Below, piece by piece: positions 25,447 to 33,181 of a DNA stretch of 43,042 nucleotides. The stretch is from Clostridiaceae bacterium. GTDB lineage: Bacteria; Bacillota; Clostridia; Peptostreptococcales; Natronincolaceae. A program made the translations under genes and the position numbers. Numbering within the stretch: the stretch's first letter is position 1; each line of letters begins with the position of its first letter. Below the pieces are notes generated by a model. The model did no database searches. It was given only the letters and a program-made list of their open reading frames with translations, and was not told where the DNA came from. The stretch spans positions 1 to 43,042 of the forward strand of contig JAFIFG010000001.1 in NCBI GenBank assembly GCA_020832135.1, given 5' to 3'.

Positions 25447-25476
25447 TATAATAGAAGTAATATGTAATGGGTTACA
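25447..25476 (+). promoter_or_regulatory. lacI-type gene promoter -10 with overlapping operator O3
   Basis: TATAAT at 25447-25452, without a clear -35, is followed 11 nt later by TGTAATGGGTTACA (25463-25476), the same palindrome as O1 and O2. Its position across the transcription start predicts autorepression. Confidence 0.65.
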
Positions 25477-25491
25477 TCAGGGGGTGAATAA

Positions 25492-26523
25492 ATGGCAAAT
25501 ATAAGAGAGGTTGCAAAACAGGCGGGGGTTTCGGTAGCTACAGTTTCTAGAGTTTTAAACCATCCTGAAAGTGTATCTGCAACCACTATGGAGTTGGTAT
25601 TAGCCACCATGGAGAAGATGCAATATACTCCCAATGGATTTGCTAGAAGTCTAGCTCTCAATCGGTCTAGTACCATAGCTCTTCTTATTCCCAATATATT
25701 AAATCCATTGTACCCTCAGATAGCAAAGGGGGTAGAGGACGTTGCTCATCAAAAAGGCTATAATATATTATTATGTAATACAGAAGAAAATAAGGAAAAA
25801 GAACGGGATTATTTAGATATGTTAATAGAGAAGAGGGTAGGCGGCTTTATTCTCACATCTAGTCAGTTGGAGAATAAGGATTTGCAGAAAATAAAAAATC
25901 AAAATGTACCCTTTGTAATGGTGGGAAGAAACATAGAAGATATAGATGCCAATATGGTTTTTACCGATTATTATATGGGTGCCTACCAAATTACACAGCA
26001 TTTGATAGAGGTGGGCTATAGTAAAATAGCACATATTACAGGCTCTTTAAATCAAATAGAAAACTTAGAAAAAAGAAGAGGATATGAGAAGGCATTGGAG
26101 GAGGCGGGCATTAGTCTGCAGAGTCAATATATAGTAGAAGGAAATAATGAAATAGAAGGGGGTTATCTAGGGGCGAAAAAGCTACTAAAGTCAAAAGAAA
26201 AACCTCAAGCTATTTTTGCAGCTAACGATCTAATGGCTATTGGAGCAATAGATGCCATAAAAAGTAGTGGATTGCATATTCCAGAAGATGTAGCCATTGT
26301 AGGCTTTGATGATATTACCATGGCGGCACTTATTGAGCCTAAGCTAACAACAATATCTCAGCCGGTTTATAAAATGGGGCTTATCGCAGCACGGCTTTTA
26401 TTTGAAAGCATTGAAAATGGACAGCAAGAGGATGGCTTTCAACAGAAAATATTTTTACAGCCCAAGTTAAAGGTTAGAAAATCCTGTGGCCATGAAAATC
26501 GTGTGCGGGAAATTTTCAATTAA
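25492..26523 (+). CDS. LacI-family transcriptional repressor
   Basis: 343 aa. The N-terminal helix-turn-helix and hinge helix are canonical (IREVAKQAGVSVATVSRVLNHPESVS...YTPNGFARSLA), followed by the periplasmic-binding-protein-like ligand domain (TIALLIPNILNPLYPQIAKGVED, AIFAANDLMAIGAIDAIKSSGLHIPEDVAIVGFDDI). It is probably the local regulator of codBA and of itself, because three matching palindromes occur only at codB and at its own promoter. The effector is likely a pyrimidine (inference). It is followed after 13 nt by the preA-like gene. Confidence 0.92.
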   Translation: MANIREVAKQAGVSVATVSRVLNHPESVSATTMELVLATMEKMQYTPNGFARSLALNRSSTIALLIPNILNPLYPQIAKGVEDVAHQKGYNILLCNTEENKEKERDYLDMLIEKRVGGFILTSSQLENKDLQKIKNQNVPFVMVGRNIEDIDANMVFTDYYMGAYQITQHLIEVGYSKIAHITGSLNQIENLEKRRGYEKALEEAGISLQSQYIVEGNNEIEGGYLGAKKLLKSKEKPQAIFAANDLMAIGAIDAIKSSGLHIPEDVAIVGFDDITMAALIEPKLTTISQPVYKMGLIAARLLFESIENGQQEDGFQQKIFLQPKLKVRKSCGHENRVREIFN

Positions 26524-26536
26524 AGGGGAGAGAAAT

Positions 26537-27655
26537 ATGGATTTATCGGTAAATTTTATAGGATTATCCTTGAAAAATCCCATCCTCATATCAGCAGGTC
26601 CTTTGACAGGTAGTGGAGAAATGATGAGGAAAGCAGTAGAAGCTGGAGCGGGGGCAGTTGTCACAAAAACTATAGCTAACGAAATACGATCAAATGTTAG
26701 ACCTCGCTTAGTGAAGGGTGAAGGAGGGCTACATAATATTGAGTTATATAGTGATTTTACCCTTGAAGAATGGGAGGGTGAAATAGCCTATGCTAAAAAG
26801 CATGGTGCTATAGTCATCGCAAACATTCTTGGGCACACCCCTTCAGAAATTGCTTACATTGCTCAAAAAGTTGAGCGCTATGGAGCGGATGCTATTGAAT
26901 TAGGAGTATCCTGTCCCCATGGAGAAGGGTTAGAAGGAGTGGCTTCTGAGCCTTCAGCATTATACGAATTTACAAAAGCAGTAGTGAAGCGAGTCAAAAT
27001 TCCAGTAATGGTAAAGCTATCGTCAAATGTTGCCAATGTGGTAAAGCTAGCTAAGGCAGCAGAAAAAGCAGGAGCTGCTGCTATTAGTGGGATTGATACA
27101 GTTCGATCAATCGCAGGTGTGGATATTGAGACAGGGCAAGCACTTTTACCAACCTTTGGGGGATATTCAGGAGATGCCATTCGTCCTATAGGTTTAGCTG
27201 CAATAGCTTCCATCTCCGAGGCAACCAGCATACCTGCCTGTGGAATAGGAGGAATTACCAAGCATGAACATATTCTAGAATATATGATGTTAGGAGCTTC
27301 TACTGTACAAGTTTGCACATCCATTATACTAAATGGCCATGAACATATCGGTCTTTTATTAGATGGATTAAGGGGCTGGATGACTCAGAATGGTTATGAG
27401 AGTTTTGATGAAATAAAGGGCAAGGCATTAACCTCATTAAAATCTTTCGAGGAAATAAAGGAAGAACCCTATGTTTCGCAAGTAAATGAAGGTTGTAGCA
27501 TTAGCCTTTGTGAGAAATGCAAGAAAGCCTGTATTTATGAAGCTATTGAATGGACTGATGGTCAGGTGACAGTAAATCCGCAGCGATGTACGGGATGTGG
27601 TCTTTGTGTTAGTATATGTCCCCAGGGAATATTTGAATTGAATTGGAAAGATTGA
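26537..27655 (+). CDS. preA: Dihydropyrimidine dehydrogenase subunit PreA-like (dihydroorotate dehydrogenase fold plus ferredoxin domain)
   Basis: 372 aa. An FMN-binding TIM barrel (MDLSVNFIGLSLKNPILISAGPLTGSGEMM, ELGVSCPHGEG with the catalytic Cys, MVKLSSNV, GGITKHEHILEYMMLGAS) is joined to a C-terminal ferredoxin-like domain (CEKCKKAC and CTGCGLCVSICP, two 4Fe-4S sites). In Escherichia coli PreA works with PreT to reduce uracil or thymine with NADH; no PreT-like gene is seen here. The start ATG 26537 after AAAGGGGAG is preferred to upstream in-frame starts inside the repressor gene. Co-transcription with the repressor implies control through O3. Confidence 0.85.
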   Translation: MDLSVNFIGLSLKNPILISAGPLTGSGEMMRKAVEAGAGAVVTKTIANEIRSNVRPRLVKGEGGLHNIELYSDFTLEEWEGEIAYAKKHGAIVIANILGHTPSEIAYIAQKVERYGADAIELGVSCPHGEGLEGVASEPSALYEFTKAVVKRVKIPVMVKLSSNVANVVKLAKAAEKAGAAAISGIDTVRSIAGVDIETGQALLPTFGGYSGDAIRPIGLAAIASISEATSIPACGIGGITKHEHILEYMMLGASTVQVCTSIILNGHEHIGLLLDGLRGWMTQNGYESFDEIKGKALTSLKSFEEIKEEPYVSQVNEGCSISLCEKCKKACIYEAIEWTDGQVTVNPQRCTGCGLCVSICPQGIFELNWKD

Positions 27656-27656
27656 T

Positions 27657-27695
27657 AAAACAAAGGAATAGCTGAGAAGGCTATTCCTTTGTTTT
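27657..27695. terminator. Terminator after preA
   Basis: A perfect 16-bp stem, AAAACAAAGGAATAGC and its complement, with loop TGAGAAG. It starts 2 nt after the stop and ends in GTTTTATT. Confidence 0.9.
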
Positions 27696-27842
27696 ATTCC
27701 TAGACTTATTTAACCATAAAACAATATTTGTTACACAAAATATGTTATTAGTGGTTGGAGACTTTCACAATGACCTAGAGATAATTAATATTTGGAGGTC
27801 AATGTATTAAGGGAAGAAGAGACTGCAAATAGGAGTTTTGAT

Positions 27843-27962
27843 ATGCAAGAGAGAAAAATAATTGAATCAAAGTTAGAGGTTGTATTTATTACACAGAAAA
27901 TTTTTTATGAAAACAATGTGTTAATTAGTCAGTATGTTTCAGCAAGGGACATTTCTTGGTAA
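27843..27962 (+). CDS. Possible micro-ORF, 39 aa
   Basis: ATG about 7 nt after AGGAG. MQERKIIESKLEVVFITQKI is followed by a polar helix. Spacing and charge are vaguely like short Spo0E-type phosphatases, but the key motif is not convincing. This is the only coding candidate in the 27696-28072 gap, which otherwise shows nothing. Confidence 0.3.
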   Translation: MQERKIIESKLEVVFITQKIFYENNVLISQYVSARDISW

Positions 27963-28072
27963 AAATATAAAATTATGATAGATTTACTCTAGCTCTTGCG
28001 AAGTATTAAGTGAAGAGAGAAACATATAAAAAAATCTACATGTAGAAATAAAATTCAAAGAAGGTGCTATTA

Positions 28073-28639
28073 TTGAAAATAAACGAAGAAAATTTTATTG
28101 ATCAAATGAAGAAGGGAAATGAGAAAGCTTTAGATTATGTTATCGATAATTATGCTTGGATCCTTAAATCAGTTTTGAAAAAACATCTCTTTCATCTTAT
28201 GGATTTTTATGAGGAATGCATGAATGATTGTTTACTTGCTATTTGGGAAAATATTAATTACTATAATCCTGAAAAATCTAGCTTTAAAAATTGGATAGGT
28301 GGAATTGCAAAATATAAGTCCATTGATTATGTAAGGAAATACTTGAAAGAGATGGAAAAAGAAAATATAGAGGATATAAACATTCCTGTAGAAGATGATT
28401 GTCTTAAAGAAATTTTAATAACAGAAATTAGAGAAGAGACTGAAAAAATCCTCCGCAATTTATCACAAAAAGATCAAGTGATTTTTAGGGAATTATATTT
28501 TGAAGATAAAAATATGGATGAAATATCTAAGGATACAGGGATTAGCAAACCAGTTCTCTATAATAGGATTTCAAGAGGCAAAAAGAAAATACGTAATGAA
28601 ATCAATATACAAGGAGGATATGAAAATGAAAAATTCTAA
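28073..28639 (+). CDS. RNA polymerase sigma factor, sigma-70/ECF-like
   Basis: 188 aa from TTG 28073 (AAGAAGG lies 6-8 nt upstream; a GTG at 28064 overlaps that site). Region 2 is at ~10-90 (FIDQMKKGNEKALDYVIDNY, DCLLAIWENINYY, FKNWIGGIAKYKSIDYVRK), and region 4 at ~120-180 (LRNLSQKDQVIFRELYFEDKNMDEISKDTGISKPVLYNRISRGKKKI). This type is normally paired with a DUF4179 anti-sigma, as here. The genes overlap by 14 nt. Confidence 0.88.
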   Translation: MKINEENFIDQMKKGNEKALDYVIDNYAWILKSVLKKHLFHLMDFYEECMNDCLLAIWENINYYNPEKSSFKNWIGGIAKYKSIDYVRKYLKEMEKENIEDINIPVEDDCLKEILITEIREETEKILRNLSQKDQVIFRELYFEDKNMDEISKDTGISKPVLYNRISRGKKKIRNEINIQGGYENEKF

Positions 28640-29693
28640 GAACCTTTATGAGTTTCTAAATCAAATGGATTTTCAGCTTAATAATTATGAAAAAGAAGAG
28701 CTTAGTGATATAGAAAAGAAAAGCTTAAAAAATAACTTTAAAAATAATTTAAAAAGTAAAAGAAGGAAAAAATATAATTTTAAACAATTAGGGAGCATGT
28801 TAGCAGTTTTGGTATTAACTATAGGAGTTTTTAGTCAAACAAGTTTTGGAAAAGAAGTTTATGCCATGACTCAATCTAAAGTTTCAGAAATATCCTATTC
28901 TATAGGTAAAGCCCTGGGCATTGAAAAAAATATTGAGATCTATGGAAATGTAGTTGACAAAGTAGTGGAGATTAATGGAGTAGAAATCAAATTAACTGAT
29001 GTCATTATAGATAAAGATGAGTTGATCTTCTCCACAATTTTAAACACAAACAAACCTGTGGATGGAGTTGATTTTAGTTCCAATATCTTCATCAATGGAA
29101 AGAGGTTAAGAAATTACAGTGGATCGGGCACTTCTGGGGCAATTGATGGTTCAGAAGATATATACTATAGTATAAATTCTGTACACATCAAAGAAATTGA
29201 TACCAAAGAAAACCTAGACATAAAAATTGAGTTAACTAACTTAAGTTATTATGTAGATAATATAAAAGAAGAAGTAAAAGGAAAATGGGAATTTGAATTT
29301 ACTGCTAACGGTAATGAATTAATGGCGGATACTTATGTTTTACCGATAGATTATTCATTTGATATAGATGACACAAGCTACATCCTAGAAGAATTTAGAT
29401 ACAATCCTATCAATCAAAAAATATTTGGGAAAAGAAGTAAAATATCTACAGATACTTATCGGATCGATTTAAGAGGACACGATAATTTAGGCAATGAAGT
29501 AACGTTTTTCTTAAGCCGTATATCTGATGAAGATTTAATCTTTAAATATGAAAATATCCACGGCAATTTATCCGATGAGATTACATCTATTTCTTTAACA
29601 CCCTATGCTGCAAAACTACCAAAAAAAAGTGGCCGAATGAGCAATGACTATAAACAAGCTGGAGAAGAGTTTACAATATTTTTAAATAATTAA
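28626..29693 (+). CDS. DUF4179-like membrane anti-sigma factor
   Basis: 355 aa. The cytoplasmic N-terminus (~1-50, acidic then strongly basic: NLKSKRRKKYNFK) is the likely sigma-binding part; one TM at ~55-72; then GKEVYAMTQSKVSEISYSIGKALG, typical of DUF4179, and a long extracytoplasmic beta domain (ELTNLSYYVDN, YVLPIDYSFDIDDTSYIL). ATG 28626 is 7 nt from AAGGAGGA. An ATG at 28620 is too close to that site. Translation is probably coupled to the sigma gene it overlaps. Confidence 0.82.
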   Translation: MKNSKNLYEFLNQMDFQLNNYEKEELSDIEKKSLKNNFKNNLKSKRRKKYNFKQLGSMLAVLVLTIGVFSQTSFGKEVYAMTQSKVSEISYSIGKALGIEKNIEIYGNVVDKVVEINGVEIKLTDVIIDKDELIFSTILNTNKPVDGVDFSSNIFINGKRLRNYSGSGTSGAIDGSEDIYYSINSVHIKEIDTKENLDIKIELTNLSYYVDNIKEEVKGKWEFEFTANGNELMADTYVLPIDYSFDIDDTSYILEEFRYNPINQKIFGKRSKISTDTYRIDLRGHDNLGNEVTFFLSRISDEDLIFKYENIHGNLSDEITSISLTPYAAKLPKKSGRMSNDYKQAGEEFTIFLNN

Positions 29694-29787
29694 TGATTGT
29701 ACCTTTATTAATAAAACTTAGTAGAAGAAATCATAAAAATTGGGAATCAAGCTATGGAAATGGATGGTAATTTGATATAATACCTCC

Positions 29788-29829
29788 AAAGTAGACTTAG
29801 TAATTTAATTAAATTACTAAGTCTACTTT
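29788..29829. terminator. Terminator after the second sigma/anti-sigma pair
   Basis: A perfect 42-nt palindrome: a 19-bp stem (AAAGTAGACTTAGTAATTT and its complement) with AATT loop, followed by AGTTTTTTTTAT. A TATAAT hexamer lies 7 nt in front of it (29776-29781). Confidence 0.9.
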
Positions 29830-29889
29830 AGTTTTTTTTATAAGGAGAAAGGCGCTTGAACAAAGAAATAGTAAGAAGCTATTTAATAG

Positions 29890-30336
29890 CTACACCATTC
29901 CCTTTGGATCAATTGCATTAATAATTCCATCTGTTAGCAAACCCTTTTCCTGAAGTATTTGCTTTATGGTTTTATTTTCTTCATCTGCTTGAATACCGCT
30001 AATACATTTTGTTACAAGTGTTTGAATGGCATTTGTTAACAGGTCAATAGAGTGAAGAAATATATGGGCAATCACTGGCATCATCACATTGATTTCCAAT
30101 TGACCTGCTATTCCAACAGTAGCAATTGCCGTCTCATAACCGATAATTTGACAGCACACCATATAGGTCATTTCCAAGATAGCGGGATTTACTTTCCCTG
30201 GCATAATGGTGGAACCTGGTTGAACCGGGGGAAGCATGATTTCTGCTAATCCTGTTCTAGGGCCAGAGCTAAGCAAACGTAAATCACTGGTGATTTTAAT
30301 TAGGTGAATCGCAAGCTCTTTGAGGGTTAGCATACA
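29890..30336 (-). pseudogene. aspA: Aspartate ammonia-lyase (aspA) remnant
   Basis: The minus strand reads TLKELAIHLIKITSDLRLLSSGPRTGLAEI, then the fumarase/aspartase signature GSTIMPGKVNPAI, then IAGQLEINVMMPVIAHIFLHSIDLL and CISGIQADEEN, all characteristic of the C-terminal half of aspartase. The N-terminal ~300 residues are absent. After ADEEN the frame jumps to KTIKQILQEKGLLTDGIINAIDP, so the ~35 residues that normally lie between (the ENSIGIVTALNPYIGY region) are also deleted. The frame continues upstream to 30465 by chance. It cannot be functional. Confidence 0.85.
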
Positions 30337-30347
30337 GCGTATCGGTT

Positions 30348-30471
30348 CATTCCTAGCAATATTAGTTAAAGACAAAGAAGAAATGATTAAAATATCCGAT
30401 GCAATTGCAAAAGCTTTTTTAGCTGATATCCTAGAACTTAATAATGGTGATTGTTTGATTATCAAAAAATA
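30348..30471 (+). other. 3' fragment of an unidentified gene abutting the aspA remnant
   Basis: On the plus strand a frame without a proper start reads FLAILVKDKEEMIKISDAIAKAFLADILELNNGDCLIIKK and stops at 30469-30471. Composition and amphipathic helices look coding, and it starts where aspA homology ends on the other strand. I do not recognise the family; a SPOR-like tail is only a faint possibility. Confidence 0.35.
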
Positions 30472-30710
30472 AGGTGTTTTCTTGTTTGGTGGTGAAAATA
30501 AATATAGAAAAATATTGTTTCAGATTAATACAAATTTGGGTTTGTAGATTTTCCAACTTATTATAAAATAAACACTTCGTGTTGATTTTATTGTGTTTTG
30601 TCACATTACCAATATAAATAATTATTTTGTTAAGTATTTATCATGTTTTTCTATACATACATGGAAATATATAGAAAGTTTTAATTTTCCAAATCAGTAA
30701 TAGGGTGGTA

Positions 30711-30742
30711 AAATTAATTTGTTTGCAGGAACAAATTAATTT
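30711..30742. promoter_or_regulatory. Inverted repeat upstream of the amino-acid transporter
   Basis: AAATTAATTTGTT and its exact complement around a 6-nt loop, 28 nt before the receptor gene. It could be an operator or leader hairpin. The 30472-30770 gap holds no gene. Confidence 0.5.
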
Positions 30743-30770
30743 AAACTATTGCTAAAAAGGAGGAAGAAAA

Positions 30771-31610
30771 ATGTTTAATAACAAAAAGGGAATTTTAATT
30801 ATAGGAATCATATTGGTATTACTATTTACATTATGGGGATGTGGTAGTACGGATGTGACAGTGGAGGAAACAGAAAAAGTAGAAGAGATAACCACTCAGG
30901 TAGAAGAAGCCACAAAAGAAAAAATAGTTGTAGGGACTTCAGGAGAATATTATCCTTGGGCATTTCAAAAAGATGGTGAGTTACAAGGGTTTGAAATTGA
31001 TATATGGAAAGAAATTGCTGAGAGAAACAACTTAGAAATAAGTTTTGAGACATCTAGATTTAGTGGCCTTATTGGTATGTTAGATACGGGAAGGATAGAT
31101 ACGATAGCACATCAAATGTCTATAACAGAGGAGAGAAAAGAGAAGTATAATTTTACAGAGCCTTATGCCTATAGCTATTATGACTTTGCTGTAACAAGTG
31201 ACAGTGTGTTAGCATCCCTAGAAGATTTAGAAGGGAAAAGTGTAGGTTGTTGGCAGGGAGGCAATGGCGAAAGAACATTAAGAGCAATCAATGAAGAACA
31301 TAATCTTAATTTAGATATAAGAACCTATGATGGTGTACCTATCGAGAAAGAGGTAGAGTTAGGTAGGATAGATGCAAGTTGGCAAGGAGAAGTGAAAACA
31401 TTAGCTACAATAGAGAAAAATGATCTTGACTTAAAGCTTATAGGAATAAAACTGGTTTTTGAAACAAATGCATATCCTTTTGTAAAGGACAGTGAAAAAG
31501 ATGCTTTGAGAGAAGATATTAGTGAGACCATAAAAGAGATGCATGAAGATGGAACATTATCAAGCCTTTCACGAAAATGGTTTGATTTAGATACGACAGT
31601 AAAGCCATAA
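30771..31610 (+). CDS. Polar amino-acid ABC transporter substrate-binding lipoprotein (SBP family 3)
   Basis: 279 aa. The signal peptide ends in a lipobox (TLWGCGS, Cys24) and is followed by a Glu/Thr-rich linker. The binding fold has family 3 motifs: KIVVGTSGEYYPWAFQKDGELQGFEIDIWKEIAERN, LIGMLDTGRIDTIAHQMSITEERKEKYNFTEPY and LEDLEGKSVGCWQGG. ATG after AAGGAGGAAG. The C-S lyase downstream suggests cystine as the ligand, which sequence alone cannot prove. Confidence 0.88.
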   Translation: MFNNKKGILIIGIILVLLFTLWGCGSTDVTVEETEKVEEITTQVEEATKEKIVVGTSGEYYPWAFQKDGELQGFEIDIWKEIAERNNLEISFETSRFSGLIGMLDTGRIDTIAHQMSITEERKEKYNFTEPYAYSYYDFAVTSDSVLASLEDLEGKSVGCWQGGNGERTLRAINEEHNLNLDIRTYDGVPIEKEVELGRIDASWQGEVKTLATIEKNDLDLKLIGIKLVFETNAYPFVKDSEKDALREDISETIKEMHEDGTLSSLSRKWFDLDTTVKP

Positions 31611-31631
31611 AAAAGAATTAGGTGATGTTTT

Positions 31632-32297
31632 GTGATAGATTTTGATATTCAGTTTGCAATAAGATTAATACCATTAATGATGCAATACTTAAAAGTAACA
31701 GTGATGTTATCCATATTGACTATGGTTATAGGATTAACAATAGCCTTTATTATAGCTTTAATTACTGATGCTAAAATAAATATTCTTTCCCCCTTGATGA
31801 GAATATATGTTTCCTTTTTTAGAGGAACACCATTATTAGCACAATTATTTTTGCTATACTTTGGTTTGGCACAAGTGTTTCCAGTGCTTATCAAGCTAAG
31901 TGCCTTCAATGCTGCCCTGATAGTACTAAGTCTTAATTCAGCAGCCTTTATGTCAGAAGCTATAAGAGGAGCTATTATGTCAATAGACAAGGGGCAGATG
32001 GAGGCATGTTTATCAATAGGAATGACCTATTGGCAGGCTATGAGACGAATTATATTGCCTCAAGCTATTCGAATGGCAATACCAGCCTTATCTAATAGTT
32101 TTATAAATATAGTGAAGAGTTCATCGCTAGCTTATACGATAGGTGTTACAGAGATGATGGCAATGGCACAATTAGAAGCTGCTTCTAGCTATAGATATTT
32201 AGAAGCGTTTGTAGTTATTATATTAGTCTATTGGTTACTCATAAGTATTTTAGGACATATGCAAAGTAAACTTGAATTAAGACTAAATCAATATTAG
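31632..32297 (+). CDS. Polar amino-acid ABC transporter permease
   Basis: 221 aa, about five TM segments. Typical HisM/TcyB-type motifs: YVSFFRGTPLLAQLFLLYFGL, LSLNSAAFMSEAIRGAIMSIDKGQMEACLSIGMT (EAA region) and ILPQAIRMAIPALSNSFINIVKSSSL. GTG start after AGGTGAT. It is the only permease gene, so a homodimeric channel is likely. Confidence 0.9.
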   Translation: MIDFDIQFAIRLIPLMMQYLKVTVMLSILTMVIGLTIAFIIALITDAKINILSPLMRIYVSFFRGTPLLAQLFLLYFGLAQVFPVLIKLSAFNAALIVLSLNSAAFMSEAIRGAIMSIDKGQMEACLSIGMTYWQAMRRIILPQAIRMAIPALSNSFINIVKSSSLAYTIGVTEMMAMAQLEAASSYRYLEAFVVIILVYWLLISILGHMQSKLELRLNQY

Positions 32298-32306
32298 GTG
32301 ATATTT

Positions 32307-33041
32307 ATGTTAAAATTAAGAAATATACATAAAAGTTTTGGAGACTTAAAAGTTTTAAAAGGTGTTGACTTGGAAATTAAGCAAGGGGAGGTCAAGGCAA
32401 TAATTGGTCCTTCAGGAACGGGAAAATCAACATTGCTAAGGTGTATTAATTATCTAGAGAAGCCAGATGCAGGCGAAATAATGATAGATACATTAGAGTT
32501 AAATGCAAAAACCATAACAAAGCAAGAAATATATGAACTCAGAAAGTCAACAGCTATGGTCTTTCAAAATTTCAATCTATTTAAAAACAAGACGGTTCTT
32601 GAAAATATTATAGAATCTTTAGTGTTAATAAAAAAAATGGATAGAAGCACTGCTATAGAAATAGGCATAGATATACTGAAGAAAGTAGGGATAGAAGAAA
32701 AAAAGAACGTCTATCCTTCTAAGTTATCAGGAGGTCAACAACAAAGGGTGGCTATAGGAAGAGCTTTGGCAGTAAATCCAAAAGTCATCTTATTTGATGA
32801 ACCTACATCCTCTTTAGACCCAGAGTTAGTAGGTGAAGTGTTGGAGCTTATCAAAAAACTTGCTAAAGAAAATATGACTATGGTTATTGTCACCCATGAA
32901 ATGAGCTTTGCAAAGGATGTAGCTGATAAAATAGTGTTTATGGATGAAGGAAAAATACTACAGGAAGGAACACCAGAAGAAATATTTTCTTCTGTAACAA
33001 ATCCTAGAATTTCAAAGTTTATCAGTAGATTAAGTAAATAG
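32307..33041 (+). CDS. Polar amino-acid ABC transporter ATPase
   Basis: 244 aa. Walker A is GPSGTGKS (34-41), the Q-loop is VFQNFNLFKNKTVLENI, the signature is LSGGQQQRVAIGRAL, Walker B is VILFDEPTSSLDPE, and the H-loop is VTHEMSFAKDVAD: the GlnQ/TcyC type. ATG 32307 is preferred (AGGTGA 5 nt upstream) over GTG 32298, which directly abuts the permease stop. Confidence 0.93.
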   Translation: MLKLRNIHKSFGDLKVLKGVDLEIKQGEVKAIIGPSGTGKSTLLRCINYLEKPDAGEIMIDTLELNAKTITKQEIYELRKSTAMVFQNFNLFKNKTVLENIIESLVLIKKMDRSTAIEIGIDILKKVGIEEKKNVYPSKLSGGQQQRVAIGRALAVNPKVILFDEPTSSLDPELVGEVLELIKKLAKENMTMVIVTHEMSFAKDVADKIVFMDEGKILQEGTPEEIFSSVTNPRISKFISRLSK

Positions 33042-33051
33042 AGAAGATTGG

Positions 33052-33083
33052 CGAGACTACTTGGTGTGTTAAGGGTGGTCTCG
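33052..33083 (+). terminator. Terminator of the amino-acid transporter operon
   Basis: CGAGACTAC pairs with GTGGTCTCG (one T-G) and is followed by TTTTAGCATTTTT, 10 nt after the ATPase stop. Confidence 0.75.
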
Positions 33084-33181
33084 TTTTAGCATTTTTAATA
33101 ATGTAAGATATATAGATATTAGGATATATACATCCTAATTATATTGTTTATAAAAAGTTTAGTAGAAAGGGTGAAAGAAGC

